Assembly (NCBI GenBank): GCA_035499355.1
Contig: DATJYZ010000043.1
Location: 1 to 49,315, forward strand
DNA from: JAEUPI01 sp035499355
GTDB taxonomy: Bacteria; Pseudomonadota; Gammaproteobacteria; Burkholderiales; Burkholderiaceae_C
Length of the DNA: 49,315 bases
Direction: 5' to 3'
The notes under the pieces were generated by a model, which saw nothing but the letters and a program-made list of their open reading frames with translations, was not told where the DNA came from and made no database searches. The translations under genes were made by a program, and so were the position numbers. Of this stretch, positions 34,712 through 44,296 are shown piece after piece (position 1 is the stretch's first letter; each line of letters begins with the position of its first letter).

Positions 34712-35719
34712 TCACTCGATCAGGCGATCGGCGCGGATCAGCAGCGATTGCGGGATCACCAGGTTCAGCGCCTTGGCGGTGCGCAGGTTGATCACCAGCT
34801 CCAGCTTGGTCGGCTGCTCGATCGGGATGTCGCCGGCCTTGGTGCCGCGCAGGATCTTGTCGATGAACACCGCGGCGCGCCGATAGTTCTCTGGCGCCGG
34901 CGGCGAATACGACATCAGCCCGCCGGACTCGACGATCTCGGTGTTGGCGTAGATCGCCGGCAGGCGCTGGGCGATCGCCAGCCCGGCCAGGCGCGCGCGC
35001 TGCGTGAAGAACACGCCGCCGCCGGTGTCGGCGACCAGCAGCGCCTCCATGCCCTGGTGCTTCATGGTCTCGAACGCAGCCTCCAGGTCGGCTGCCGCGC
35101 GCAGTGCGAACACCTGCAACGCCACGCCCAGTGCGTGCGCCGCCTGCTGCGCGTTGCCGACGATCGCCCGGACCGCCGGCCCGCTGATCAGCATGCCCAC
35201 GCGCACGGCGCGCGGCGCCACTTCGCGCAGCGTCTGCAGGTTCTTGCCAATCAACTCGGGGCTCAGCCGCGTCATGCCGGTGATGTTGCCGCCCGGGCGA
35301 TCCAGGGTCTTGACCAGGCCCAGCTCGACCGGATCGCTGACGTTGAGCATCACGATCGGCACCGTGCCGGTGGCCTTGCTGGCGGCGCGGATCGCGGGGT
35401 CGATCGACGCCGCCATCGCGTCGACCTTGTGTGCCACCAGCTCGCGGGCGCTGGCCAGCAGCACGGCGTCGTCGTTCATGCGGTTGCCCGCATTGGTCCA
35501 GCGGTACTCGACGGCGATGTTGCGGCCCTCGACGTAGCCCAGCGCCGCCAGCCCGTCCTGGAATGCCTTCAACAACTGCGGCGCGGTCTCGGCCGACGGC
35601 CCGAGGTAACCGATGCGCCACACGCGGCCCTGCGGCTGGGCGCGGGAGGCGGGCGCCTGCAGCAGGGTGCCCAGCGCGCCGAGCGCGATCACCGCGAGCG
35701 ATGCGTCGCGCCGATTCAT
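34712..35719 (-). CDS. ABC transporter substrate-binding protein (ABC_sub_bind type)
   Basis: A 335-residue periplasmic binding protein with a signal peptide ending ASRAQ (about residue 27). The family opening WRIGYLGPSAET and blocks IVMLNVSDPVELGLVKTLDR and AIYANTEIVESGGLMSYSP are typical. No permease or ATPase gene lies beside it, as common for this family in Burkholderiales. It is divergent from paaI, and the PaaR-type palindrome lies in the shared 147-base gap, so control by the same regulator is possible. The ligand is unknown. Confidence 0.85.
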   Translation of the reverse strand: MNRRDASLAVIALGALGTLLQAPASRAQPQGRVWRIGYLGPSAETAPQLLKAFQDGLAALGYVEGRNIAVEYRWTNAGNRMNDDAVLLASARELVAHKVDAMAASIDPAIRAASKATGTVPIVMLNVSDPVELGLVKTLDRPGGNITGMTRLSPELIGKNLQTLREVAPRAVRVGMLISGPAVRAIVGNAQQAAHALGVALQVFALRAAADLEAAFETMKHQGMEALLVADTGGGVFFTQRARLAGLAIAQRLPAIYANTEIVESGGLMSYSPPAPENYRRAAVFIDKILRGTKAGDIPIEQPTKLELVINLRTAKALNLVIPQSLLIRADRLIE

Positions 35720-35808
35720 CGGCAGGCTCGTGCGGTCACGGTGGGGCGGGGTCGGATGCTTCGCCCGGCGACTCTACACGCAAGACCCACGGCGCCGCCG
35801 GGCCACGC

Positions 35809-35836
35809 TTGCGCGCGGAGCGACCCTCCGTATAAT
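35809..35836 (+). promoter_or_regulatory. Predicted paaI promoter
   Basis: TTGCGC at 35809-35814 (four of six -35 bases) and a perfect TATAAT at 35831-35836, with a 16-base spacer. The start would fall near 35843, within the palindrome at 35839-35856, so a bound repressor would block RNA polymerase. Confidence 0.65.
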
Positions 35837-35838
35837 CT

Positions 35839-35856
35839 ACCGACCGGACGGTCGAT
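35839..35856. promoter_or_regulatory. PaaR-type operator
   Basis: ACCGACCG-GA-CGGTCGAT, with CGACCG and CGGTCG as exact reverse complements. It matches in form the palindrome described for the TetR-type PaaR regulon of Burkholderiales (ACCGACCG followed by CGGTCGGT). It covers the predicted start of transcription of paaI, 11 bases before the ATG. Confidence 0.7.
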
Positions 35857-35866
35857 AATACTTGCG

Positions 35867-36325
35867 ATGGATCAGAAGACAGCCTCGGCGCCCCAACGCA
35901 CGCCGCAGCAACTCGCCGAGCACGTGCGCGACGGCATGTTCGCCAACGACCGCGCCTCCAAGTGGCTCGGCATGACGATCGTCGAGGTCGGCCCCGGCCG
36001 CGCGGTGCTCGCGATGCCGGTGCGCGACTGCATGGTCAACGGCCACGACCTCTGCCATGGCGGGCTGATCGCCACGCTGGCCGACTCGGCGTTCGCGTTC
36101 GCCTGCAACTCGCACAACGAGCTCACGGTGGCGTCGGGCTTTGCGATCGATATCCTGGCGCCGGGCAAGCTCGGCGACGTGCTCACCGCGCGCTGCCACG
36201 AGGTGAGCAAGGCCGGCCGCACCGGCGTCTACGACTGCGAGGTCACCAACCAGCGCGGCGACAAGGTGGCCGTCTTTCGCGGCCGCTCGTACACGATGAA
36301 GGGCAAGCCTGCGGTGACGGGCTGA
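35867..36325 (+). CDS. paaI: Hydroxyphenylacetyl-CoA thioesterase PaaI
   Basis: A 152-residue hot-dog-fold thioesterase. The catalytic block is NGHDLCHGGLIATLADSAFA (about residues 57-76) with the PaaI-type NGHDxCHGG signature, followed by SGFAIDILAPGKLGDVL. It removes CoA from ring-hydroxylated or dead-end intermediates and so rescues CoA during phenylacetate use. The ATG at 35867 is chosen from the promoter position; the open frame that reaches far upstream is a shadow of minus-strand genes. First gene of the paa operon. Confidence 0.92.
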   Translation: MDQKTASAPQRTPQQLAEHVRDGMFANDRASKWLGMTIVEVGPGRAVLAMPVRDCMVNGHDLCHGGLIATLADSAFAFACNSHNELTVASGFAIDILAPGKLGDVLTARCHEVSKAGRTGVYDCEVTNQRGDKVAVFRGRSYTMKGKPAVTG

Positions 36326-36347
36326 AGCCAGAACAGGAGACCACGGC

Positions 36348-37655
<1,308 letters not shown>

Positions 37656-37680
37656 CAGCCCCCGACTCACTTCGTGCGCC

Positions 37681-37737
37681 ACCCCCCGTGGGGGCGGCCC
37701 AGGCCGCTTGGGAGCCGCCCGGAGCTGGCCTGGGCCC
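37681..37737 (+). repeat. Intergenic hairpin element after paaK
   Basis: CCCCCC-GT-GGGGG forms a small hairpin, then GCCCAGGCC at 37697-37705 and GGCCTGGGC at 37727-37735 form a perfect 9-bp stem with a 21-base loop. It starts 26 bases after the paaK stop within the paa operon. The composition is similar to, but not the same as, the 58-bp repeats. It could act as an mRNA processing or pausing site. Confidence 0.6.
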
Positions 37738-37762
37738 GCGTTAACTTGCATTGGAGCGATCG

Positions 37763-38770
37763 ATGTACACGCAAGCAATGGACCAGCAGCCCAAGGAAGA
37801 GCGCGAGCGCAAGGCCGTGCGCTCGGTGGAGGAGGTCGAGCTCGAGCGGCGCTTCGACGCCAAGATCGACGCCGGCGACTTCATCGAAGCCAAGGACTGG
37901 ATGCCCGACCACTACCGCAAGACGCTGCTGCGCCAGATCAGCCAGCACGCGCACAGCGAGATCGTCGGCATGCTGCCCGAGGGCAACTGGATCACGCGCG
38001 CGCCGACCTTGAAGCGCAAGGCGATCCTGCTGGCCAAGGTGCAGGACGAAGGCGGCCATGGCCTGTACCTGTACGCCGCCGCCGAGACACTGGGCACCAG
38101 CCGCGACCAGATGATCGACGCGCTGCACTCGGGCAAGGCCAAGTACAGCTCGATCTTCAACTACCCCACGCTGACCTGGGCCGACATCGGCACCATCGGC
38201 TGGCTGGTCGACGGCGCGGCGATCATGAACCAGGTGCCGATCTGCCGCTGCAGCTACGCGCCCTATGCGCGCGCGATGATCCGCATCTGCCGCGAGGAGA
38301 GTTTCCACCAGCGCCAGGGCTTCGACGCGCTGCTGGTGATGATGCGCGATGGCACGCCCGAGCAGCGCGCGATGGTGCAGGACGCGGTCAACCGCTGGTG
38401 GTGGCCGTCGATCATGATGTTCGGCCCGCCCGACGATCAGAGCCCCAACAGCGCCCAAGGCATGCGCTGGGGCATCAAGCGCGTCAGCAACGACACGCTG
38501 CGCCAGCGCTTCGTCGACGCCACCGTCGAGCAGGCCAAGGTGCTGGGCGTCACGCTGCCAGACCCCGACCTGAAGTGGAACGCCGAGCGCGAGCACTACG
38601 ACTTCGGCGCGATCGACTGGGACGAGTTCAAGCGCGTCATTGCAGGCGAGGGCCCGTGCAACCGCGAGCGCCTGGCTACGCGGCAGAAGGCGTGGGACGA
38701 CGGCGCCTGGGTGCGCGACGCCGCACTGGCCTACGCGCGCAAACAAGCCACGAAACAGGAGGCCGCATGA
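37763..38770 (+). CDS. paaA: 1,2-phenylacetyl-CoA epoxidase subunit A (catalytic)
   Basis: A 335-residue di-iron oxygenase subunit that epoxidises the ring of phenylacetyl-CoA. Iron-binding carboxylates and histidines lie in KVQDEGGHGLYLY (about residues 94-106) and ICREESFHQRQGF (about 174-186). RWWWPSIMMFGPPDD is typical of PaaA. The ATG at 37763 has GGAG six bases before it and is preferred over the TTG at 37751. It overlaps paaB by four bases. Confidence 0.96.
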   Translation: MYTQAMDQQPKEERERKAVRSVEEVELERRFDAKIDAGDFIEAKDWMPDHYRKTLLRQISQHAHSEIVGMLPEGNWITRAPTLKRKAILLAKVQDEGGHGLYLYAAAETLGTSRDQMIDALHSGKAKYSSIFNYPTLTWADIGTIGWLVDGAAIMNQVPICRCSYAPYARAMIRICREESFHQRQGFDALLVMMRDGTPEQRAMVQDAVNRWWWPSIMMFGPPDDQSPNSAQGMRWGIKRVSNDTLRQRFVDATVEQAKVLGVTLPDPDLKWNAEREHYDFGAIDWDEFKRVIAGEGPCNRERLATRQKAWDDGAWVRDAALAYARKQATKQEAA

Positions 38771-39084
38771 ACTCGAACCAGAACGCCGCGAACCAGAGCT
38801 CGCTCAACGAGTGGCCGCTGTGGGAAGTGTTCGTGCGCAGCAAGTCGGGCCTCGACCACAAGCACTGCGGCAGCCTGCACGCTGCCGACCCGCAGATGGC
38901 GATCCAGCTCGCGCGCGACGTCTACACGCGCAGGCTCGAAGGCTGCAGCGTGTGGGTGGTGCGCTCTGATCAGATCGTGGCCAGCGACCCAGCCGACAAG
39001 GGCATGTACTTCGACCCGATGGAAGACAAGGTGTACCGCCACCCCACCTTCTACAAGCTCCCCAGCGAAGTCGACCACATGTGA
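38767..39084 (+). CDS. paaB: 1,2-phenylacetyl-CoA epoxidase subunit B
   Basis: A 105-residue small subunit: WPLWEVFVRSKSGLDHKHCG then SLHAADPQMAIQLARDVYTR and MYFDPMEDKVYRHPTFY. PaaB bridges PaaAC dimers in the oxygenase. A start at the ATG 38767 overlaps the paaA stop. The open frame upstream belongs to a paaA shadow. Confidence 0.94.
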   Translation: MNSNQNAANQSSLNEWPLWEVFVRSKSGLDHKHCGSLHAADPQMAIQLARDVYTRRLEGCSVWVVRSDQIVASDPADKGMYFDPMEDKVYRHPTFYKLPSEVDHM

Positions 39085-39099
39085 TGGAAGCCTGAAGTC

Positions 39100-39903
39100 A
39101 TGACCACCCCCTCCATCGAAGTCGAACAAGCCCCCAGCGTGCAATACCTGCTGCGCCTGGCCGACACCGCGCTGATTCTCGGCCAGCGGCTGGGCGAATG
39201 GTGCGGCCACGCCCCGGTGCTCGAGGAAGACATCGCGCTGTCGAACATCGCGCTGGACCTCATCGGCCAGTCGCGCGCACTGCTCGCGCGCGCGGGCCAG
39301 CTCGGCGGCCAAGGCCTGCACGAAGACCAGCTCGCGTTCCTGCGCGAGGAGCGCGACTACCGCAACGTGACGATGGTCGAGCTGCCGAATTCGGGCAGTG
39401 TGGGGCCGAGCCGCCCCGGCGACTTTGCGTTCACCGTGCTGCGCAACGCGATGATGGCCACCTGGTTCCGCCTGATCTGGGAGCGCCTGCGCGAGTCGAG
39501 CGACAGCGAGCTCGCCGCCATCGCCGGCAAGGCCGTGAAGGAGGCGCGCTACCACCAGCAGCACTCGTGCGACTGGGTGGTGCGGCTGGGCGACGGCACC
39601 GACGACTCGGCACGCCGCCTGCGCGCCGCGCTCGACACGCTGTGGCGCTACAGCCCCGAACTGTTCGAGTCCGACGACGTCGACTCGTGGGCCGCGGCCA
39701 ACGGCATCGGCCCGCGCTGGGACACGTTGCGCGAGCCGTGGCGCTCCGAGATGAAGGCGCTGTTCGACGAGGCCAGGCTACCGATGCCCGCCGACACGGC
39801 GTTTCGCAGCACCGGCAAGCGCGGCGTGCACAGCGAGCACATGGGCTACATCCTCACCGACATGCAGTACCTGCAGCGTGCCTATCCCGGCGGAGCCTGG
39901 TGA
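39100..39903 (+). CDS. paaC: 1,2-phenylacetyl-CoA epoxidase subunit C (structural)
   Basis: A 267-residue ferritin-like structural partner of PaaA that lacks a working di-iron site. Blocks are LGQRLGEWCGHAPVLEEDIA, LDLIGQSRALLA, EERDYRNVTMVELPN and EHMGYILTDMQYLQRAYPG. It helps bind the CoA ester. The stop overlaps paaD by one base. Confidence 0.94.
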   Translation: MTTPSIEVEQAPSVQYLLRLADTALILGQRLGEWCGHAPVLEEDIALSNIALDLIGQSRALLARAGQLGGQGLHEDQLAFLREERDYRNVTMVELPNSGSVGPSRPGDFAFTVLRNAMMATWFRLIWERLRESSDSELAAIAGKAVKEARYHQQHSCDWVVRLGDGTDDSARRLRAALDTLWRYSPELFESDDVDSWAAANGIGPRWDTLREPWRSEMKALFDEARLPMPADTAFRSTGKRGVHSEHMGYILTDMQYLQRAYPGGAW

Positions 39904-40430
39904 TGATGAACGCGGCGATGCGAGTCACGGCCGACGAGGTGCGCGTGCAGCGCGCGTGGGAGGTGCTGCAAGGCGTGCTCGACCCCGAAGTGCCGGCGCT
40001 GTCGGTGTGCGATCTGGGCATCGTTCGCGACGTGCTCGCCGAGGCCGACGGCATCGAGGTCGTGCTGACGCCCACCTACTCGGGCTGCCCGGCCACCGAG
40101 GTGATCGAGCGCTCGGTGATCGAGGCGATCGACGACGCCGGCCTCGGCCCCGCGCGCGTGACGCTGCAGCGCGCGCCGGCCTGGACCACCGACTGGATCA
40201 GCGACGACGGCAAGCGCAAGCTGCGCGAGTACGGCATCGCGCCGCCGAGCGGCGAGGCCGCAGTCGCGCAGGAGCGACCGATCCGACTCATTCCACGCCA
40301 GGCGATCGAGTGCCCGCGCTGCGGCAGCAGCAACACTGAACGCTTGTCGGCTTTCGGCTCGACCGCGTGCAAAGCGCTGTATCGCTGCATCGCCTGCCGC
40401 GAGCCATTCGAGTACTTCAAACCGCTGTGA
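39903..40430 (+). CDS. paaD: Phenylacetate epoxidase assembly protein PaaD (MIP18-type)
   Basis: A 175-residue DUF59/MIP18 protein with LDPEVPALSVCDLGIVRDV (about 24-42), TPTYSGCPATEVI (about 60-72), and a C-terminal zinc-ribbon-like CPRCGSS...ACKALYRCIACREPFEYFKPL. PaaD is needed for cluster assembly in the epoxidase system, probably for the PaaE ferredoxin domain. Either of the two adjacent ATGs may be used. It overlaps paaE by four bases. Confidence 0.93.
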   Translation: MMNAAMRVTADEVRVQRAWEVLQGVLDPEVPALSVCDLGIVRDVLAEADGIEVVLTPTYSGCPATEVIERSVIEAIDDAGLGPARVTLQRAPAWTTDWISDDGKRKLREYGIAPPSGEAAVAQERPIRLIPRQAIECPRCGSSNTERLSAFGSTACKALYRCIACREPFEYFKPL

Positions 40431-41524
40431 GCACTCCTCTCTTCCACCCGCTGCGCGTGCGCCGCATCGAGCCCGACACCGCCGAGGCGGTGATCGTCAC
40501 CTTCGAGGTGCCCGAGAAGCTGCGCGACGTGTTCGGCTTCACGCAGGGCCAGTACCTCACGCTGCGCCGCGAGGTCGACGGCCAGGACCTGCGGCGCTCG
40601 TACTCGATCTGCGCCGGGGTCGACGACGGCGAGCTGCGCGTCGGCGTGCGCAAGGTCAACGGCGGCGTGTTCTCCAACTGGATCAACGAGCACCTCAGGC
40701 CCGGCGACGCCATTCACGTGATGGCGCCGCAGGGCCGCTTCTTCGTGCCGATCGACGCGGCGGCGCACCGCCACTACGTGGGCATCGCCGGCGGCAGCGG
40801 CATCACGCCGATCCTCTCGATCATGAAGACCGTGCTCGGCCGCGAGCCGCACGCGCGCTTCACGCTGATCTACGGCAACCGCGCGCTCAAGAGCACGATG
40901 TTCAAGGAAGAGATCGAGGACCTGAAGAACAAGTACCTCACGCGCCTGGTGCTGCACCACGTGTTCTCAGACGAGCACACCGACGCGCCGATCAACCACG
41001 GCCTGATGAACCGCGACAAGATCGGCGAATTCCTGCGTACCCTGGTGCCCGCCAGGAGCATCAGCCACACCTTCGTCTGCGGCCCCTACCAGATGAACGA
41101 CGAGGCCGAGGCCGCGCTGCTCGCCGCGGGCGTGCCCGAGGAACGCATCCACATCGAGCGCTTCGGCATCGCGCCCCTGGCGGATGCTGCCGCGCAGGCG
41201 GTGGGTGCGGTGATCCACCAGGCGCTGCCGGGCGACGCCGAGGTCGCCAAGGTCACCATCGTTCGCGACGGCCTGCGCCGCGAAATCGAGTTTCGCAAGG
41301 ACCAGCCGAGCATCCTCGACGCCGCGTCGGCCGCCGGGCTCGAGGTGCCGTTCTCGTGCACGTCGGGCGTGTGCGGCACCTGCCGCGCCAAGCTGGTCGA
41401 AGGGCAGGTGCGCATGGAGCGCAACTTCGCGCTCGACAAGAAGGAAGTCGCCGACGGTTTCGTGCTGACCTGCCAGGCACACCCGACCAGCGAGCGCGTG
41501 GTCCTGTCCTTCGACGAAAGGTAG
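40427..41524 (+). CDS. paaE: Phenylacetyl-CoA epoxidase reductase PaaE
   Basis: A 365-residue reductase that carries electrons from NADPH to PaaA. Order of domains: FAD (RRSYSICAG, about 52-60), NAD(P) (GIAGGSGITPILSIM, about 117), and a C-terminal [2Fe-2S] ferredoxin with CTSGVCGTCRAKLVEG and VLTCQAHP. The GTG at 40427 overlaps the paaD stop and gives a usual N-terminus (STPLFHPLRV). It lies three bases before paaR. Confidence 0.95.
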   Translation: MSTPLFHPLRVRRIEPDTAEAVIVTFEVPEKLRDVFGFTQGQYLTLRREVDGQDLRRSYSICAGVDDGELRVGVRKVNGGVFSNWINEHLRPGDAIHVMAPQGRFFVPIDAAAHRHYVGIAGGSGITPILSIMKTVLGREPHARFTLIYGNRALKSTMFKEEIEDLKNKYLTRLVLHHVFSDEHTDAPINHGLMNRDKIGEFLRTLVPARSISHTFVCGPYQMNDEAEAALLAAGVPEERIHIERFGIAPLADAAAQAVGAVIHQALPGDAEVAKVTIVRDGLRREIEFRKDQPSILDAASAAGLEVPFSCTSGVCGTCRAKLVEGQVRMERNFALDKKEVADGFVLTCQAHPTSERVVLSFDER

Positions 41525-41527
41525 CCC

Positions 41528-42148
41528 GTGCCCCGCGGCCGCGCCAAGAACTACGACGACCAGCGCGAGCTGATCCTCGCGCGCGCGGCCACGCTGTTCG
41601 CCCACCGCGGCTACAGCGCCACGTCGATGAACGAGGTGGCGCAGGCGTGCGGCCTGTCCAAGGCCACGCTGTACCACTACTACAAGGACAAATACGCGCT
41701 GCTGGTGTCGATCGCCGAAGGCCACGTGCAGCGGCTGCACGCGCTGGTGGCCGAGGTGGGCGCCGAGCGCCTGGCGCCCGAGGCGCACCTGCGCGAGCTG
41801 ATCCACCGCATCGTGCTGGAGTACGCCGACGCGCAGCACGCGCACCGCGTGCTGACCGACGACGTGCGCTTCCTCGACGACGACGACCGCGAGCGCATCC
41901 TCGGCAAGGAGCGCGAGGTGGTCGTCGGCTTCGCGCGCGCCGTCACCGCGCTGCGCCCCGAGCTCAAGAGGGCCAGGCTCGCCAAGCCGCTGACGATGCT
42001 GCTGTTCGGCATGATCAACTGGATGTTCACCTGGATGAGGACCACCGGCCCGCTCGACCATGCCGCGATGGCGCCCATCGTGGCCGACCTCTTCCTCGGC
42101 GGGCTGCCGGCTGTCAAACTGACGCGCAAGTCCACCGTCGAAGCGTGA
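41528..42148 (+). CDS. paaR: TetR-family repressor of phenylacetate genes
   Basis: A 206-residue TetR regulator. The helix-turn-helix is at about residues 25-55 (TSMNEVAQACGLSKATLYHY, then YKDKYALL). Position after paaE and before the thiolase is that of PaaR in betaproteobacteria, which is released by phenylacetyl-CoA. GTG is the start. It has no relation to the GntR-type PaaX of enterics. Its probable site is the palindrome at 35839-35856. A perfect hairpin starts right after its stop. Confidence 0.88.
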   Translation: MPRGRAKNYDDQRELILARAATLFAHRGYSATSMNEVAQACGLSKATLYHYYKDKYALLVSIAEGHVQRLHALVAEVGAERLAPEAHLRELIHRIVLEYADAQHAHRVLTDDVRFLDDDDRERILGKEREVVVGFARAVTALRPELKRARLAKPLTMLLFGMINWMFTWMRTTGPLDHAAMAPIVADLFLGGLPAVKLTRKSTVEA

Positions 42149-42167
42149 TCCGCGCGTTTCGCGCGGA
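42149..42167 (+). terminator. Hairpin directly after paaR
   Basis: TCCGCGCG-TTT-CGCGCGGA, an 8-bp perfect stem with a 3-base loop starting at the base after the paaR stop. There is no T-run, so it may reduce readthrough into the thiolase gene or stabilise the upstream mRNA. Confidence 0.5.
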
Positions 42168-42199
42168 CGCGTCGAACCCTGACCCACGAGGAGACCCCC

Positions 42200-43414
42200 A
42201 TGGCCCTGTCCCGCCCCGTCTGGATCGTCGACGGCGTGCGCACGCCGATCGGCCGCTACGGCGGCGCGCTGTCGGGCGTGCGCACCGACGACCTCGGCGC
42301 CATCCCGATCAAGACGCTGATGCAGCGCAACGCGTCGGTCGACTGGAAGGCCGTCGAAGACGTGGTCTACGGTTGCGCCAACGGTGCCGGCGAAGACAAC
42401 CGCAACGTCGCGCGCATGGCTGCGCTGCTCGCCGGCCTGCCCACCGACGTGGCCGGCGCCACGCTGAACCGCCTGTGCGGCTCGGGCCTCGACGCGGTGG
42501 CCACCTGTGCGCGCACCATCGCCGCGGGCGAGGCCGAGCTGATGATCGCCGGCGGCGTCGAGAGCATGACGCGCGCGCCGTTCGTGATGGCCAAGGCCGA
42601 CAGCGCGTTCTCGCGCAGCGCCAAGATCGAGGACACCACCATCGGCTGGCGCTTCGTCAACCCGCTGATGAAGCAGCAGTACGGCATCGATTCGATGCCC
42701 GAGACGGCGGAGAACGTGGCCGCCGAGTTCAAGGTCTCGCGCGCCGATCAAGACGCGTTCGCGCTGCGCTCGCAGGAGCGCTGGCAGGCCGCGCACAAGG
42801 CCGGCTTCTTCGAGGGCGAGACGGTGCCGGTGACGATCGCGGGCAAGAAGAAGGGCGAGACCACGCAGTTCACCACCGACGAACACCCGCGCGCCACCAC
42901 GCTCGACGCGCTGGCCGCGCTCAAGGGCGTGGTCAGGCCCGACGGCAGCGTGACGGCGGGCAACGCGTCGGGTGTCAACGACGGTTCGTGCGCGCTGCTG
43001 ATCGCCAGCGACGCGGCGCTGAAGAAGTACAGCCTCAAGCCGCGGGCGCGCATCATCGGTGCCGCGGTGGCCGGCGTGCCGCCGCGCATCATGGGCATCG
43101 GCCCGGCGCCGGCGACCCAGAAGCTGCTCGCGCGGTTGAACTGGACCGTGAGCGAACTCGACGTGATCGAGCTCAACGAGGCGTTCGCGGCGCAAGGCCT
43201 GGCCGTGACGCGGCAACTCGGCATCGCCGACGACGACCCGCGTGTCAACCCCAACGGCGGTGCCATCGCGATCGGCCACCCGCTCGGCGCGTCGGGCGCG
43301 CGCCTGGCGCTGACCGCGATGCGCCAGCTCGAGCGCACCGGCGGCCGCCGCGGCCTGGCCACCATGTGCATCGGCGTCGGGCAAGGCATCGCGCTGGCGA
43401 TCGAGCGCGCCTGA
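42200..43414 (+). CDS. paaJ: 3-oxoadipyl-CoA / 3-oxo-5,6-dehydrosuberyl-CoA thiolase
   Basis: A 404-residue thiolase. The acyl-accepting Cys93 is in LNRLCGSGLDAV, His360 in AIGHPLGASGAR and Cys390 in MCIGVGQG. The length and VDGVRTPIGRYGGAL opening match PcaF/PaaJ. It performs the last cleavage steps of phenylacetate breakdown to acetyl-CoA and succinyl-CoA. GAGGAG precedes the ATG. A 12-bp hairpin follows the stop. Confidence 0.94.
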   Translation: MALSRPVWIVDGVRTPIGRYGGALSGVRTDDLGAIPIKTLMQRNASVDWKAVEDVVYGCANGAGEDNRNVARMAALLAGLPTDVAGATLNRLCGSGLDAVATCARTIAAGEAELMIAGGVESMTRAPFVMAKADSAFSRSAKIEDTTIGWRFVNPLMKQQYGIDSMPETAENVAAEFKVSRADQDAFALRSQERWQAAHKAGFFEGETVPVTIAGKKKGETTQFTTDEHPRATTLDALAALKGVVRPDGSVTAGNASGVNDGSCALLIASDAALKKYSLKPRARIIGAAVAGVPPRIMGIGPAPATQKLLARLNWTVSELDVIELNEAFAAQGLAVTRQLGIADDDPRVNPNGGAIAIGHPLGASGARLALTAMRQLERTGGRRGLATMCIGVGQGIALAIERA

Positions 43415-43443
43415 GGGGCGATCCGCAACAAGGCGTTTCGCCG

Positions 43444-43477
43444 GCGCGGGCATCGGCAACGTCCGCGATGCCCGCGC
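43444..43477 (+). terminator. Hairpin after the thiolase gene
   Basis: GCGCGGGCATCG and CGATGCCCGCGC form a perfect 12-bp stem with a 10-base loop, 29 bases after the stop. No T-run follows. It is the strongest terminator-like structure in the window and probably marks the end of the first paa transcript. Confidence 0.55.
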
Positions 43478-43588
43478 AGTAGTGCCGTGACGCAATGGTC
43501 GCGGCATGGTGCCGCGCGGGTTGGCACGCTTGGCTTGCGCGCCGCCCGCCCCGATAACTGACAGCGTCGCTTCGACCTTCATCCGCCG

Positions 43589-44173
43589 ATGCCTCGCCAA
43601 CCCACCACCCCCAACGCTGCTGCGCCGCGGAAGAAGGCGCCGCAGCCGCAGCCGGAGAAAGAAGGCTCCTGGCTGGGCGCCGTGCGCTCGTTGTTCGTGC
43701 GCGAGGTGAAGGTCAAGCGCGTCGACGGCAAGCTCGCAGTGGCGCTCGAACCCAAGCCCGAGGCGGCGACCGCCAATGCCGACTCGGCGATGCGTGCCGA
43801 ACTCAAGGCGCTGCTCAACGCCGCGCCCGACAGCCGCTCGCGGCTGCGCTTTCTGGCGGCCGTGGAGCACGGCCTCAAGCACAAGGACCCGACCGGCCTC
43901 TTCCTGTTCGAGGTGGAGCCCGAGCGGCTGCGTGCCGCGCTGCGCCAGTTCGACGCGGTGGCACCGGCCACGCCGTCGGAGCCGCTGGCGGCGCTGCGCG
44001 CGCGCCTGGTCGATGCCATCGGCTCGCGCGAGAAGAAGCGCAAGCGCATGGAGATGATCGCGCCGCGCTCCGACCTGATGCGCGACCAGCGCGTCGAGGT
44101 GGCCGAGGGGCGGGCCTCGGACTTCGACCGCATCAGCGAGCAGTGGCGCGGCGCACAGTCGACCGCCGGCTAG
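43589..44173 (+). CDS. Hypothetical protein
   Basis: A 194-residue soluble protein that I do not recognise. It begins with a Pro/Ala/Lys-rich tail (residues 1-25), then KEGSWLGAVRSLFVREVKVK, and a mostly helical body with Arg/Glu-rich pairs (RAELKALLNAAPDSRSRLRF, KKRKRMEMIAPRSDLMRDQR). No signal peptide or membrane segment is seen. GC-rich third positions and a clean boundary support it as coding. It stands alone between two paa-related units. Confidence 0.6.
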   Translation: MPRQPTTPNAAAPRKKAPQPQPEKEGSWLGAVRSLFVREVKVKRVDGKLAVALEPKPEAATANADSAMRAELKALLNAAPDSRSRLRFLAAVEHGLKHKDPTGLFLFEVEPERLRAALRQFDAVAPATPSEPLAALRARLVDAIGSREKKRKRMEMIAPRSDLMRDQRVEVAEGRASDFDRISEQWRGAQSTAG

Positions 44174-44296
44174 CCGCCAGGGCGCGACGCGCCCGCGCGA
44201 TCGCGGGCTGGATAGCACCAGTAGCCTGCGGCCCGACCGCACAGTAGTCTGCTGCGCCGCGACCGGCGCCGGTTGCGCTCTTGCAGGGACTGCGAC

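Noticed and set aside
33254..36325. Plus-strand frame of 1023 codons ending in paaI.
   Set aside because: Only the last 152 codons are PaaI. The rest is antisense to the hydrolase-LuxR and binding-protein genes, and the promoter lies inside it.
44265..44276. ACCGGCGCCGGT palindrome upstream of the acyl-CoA synthetase as another PaaR site.
   Set aside because: It lacks the ACCGACCG half-site and has no spacer; short GC palindromes are common in this DNA.
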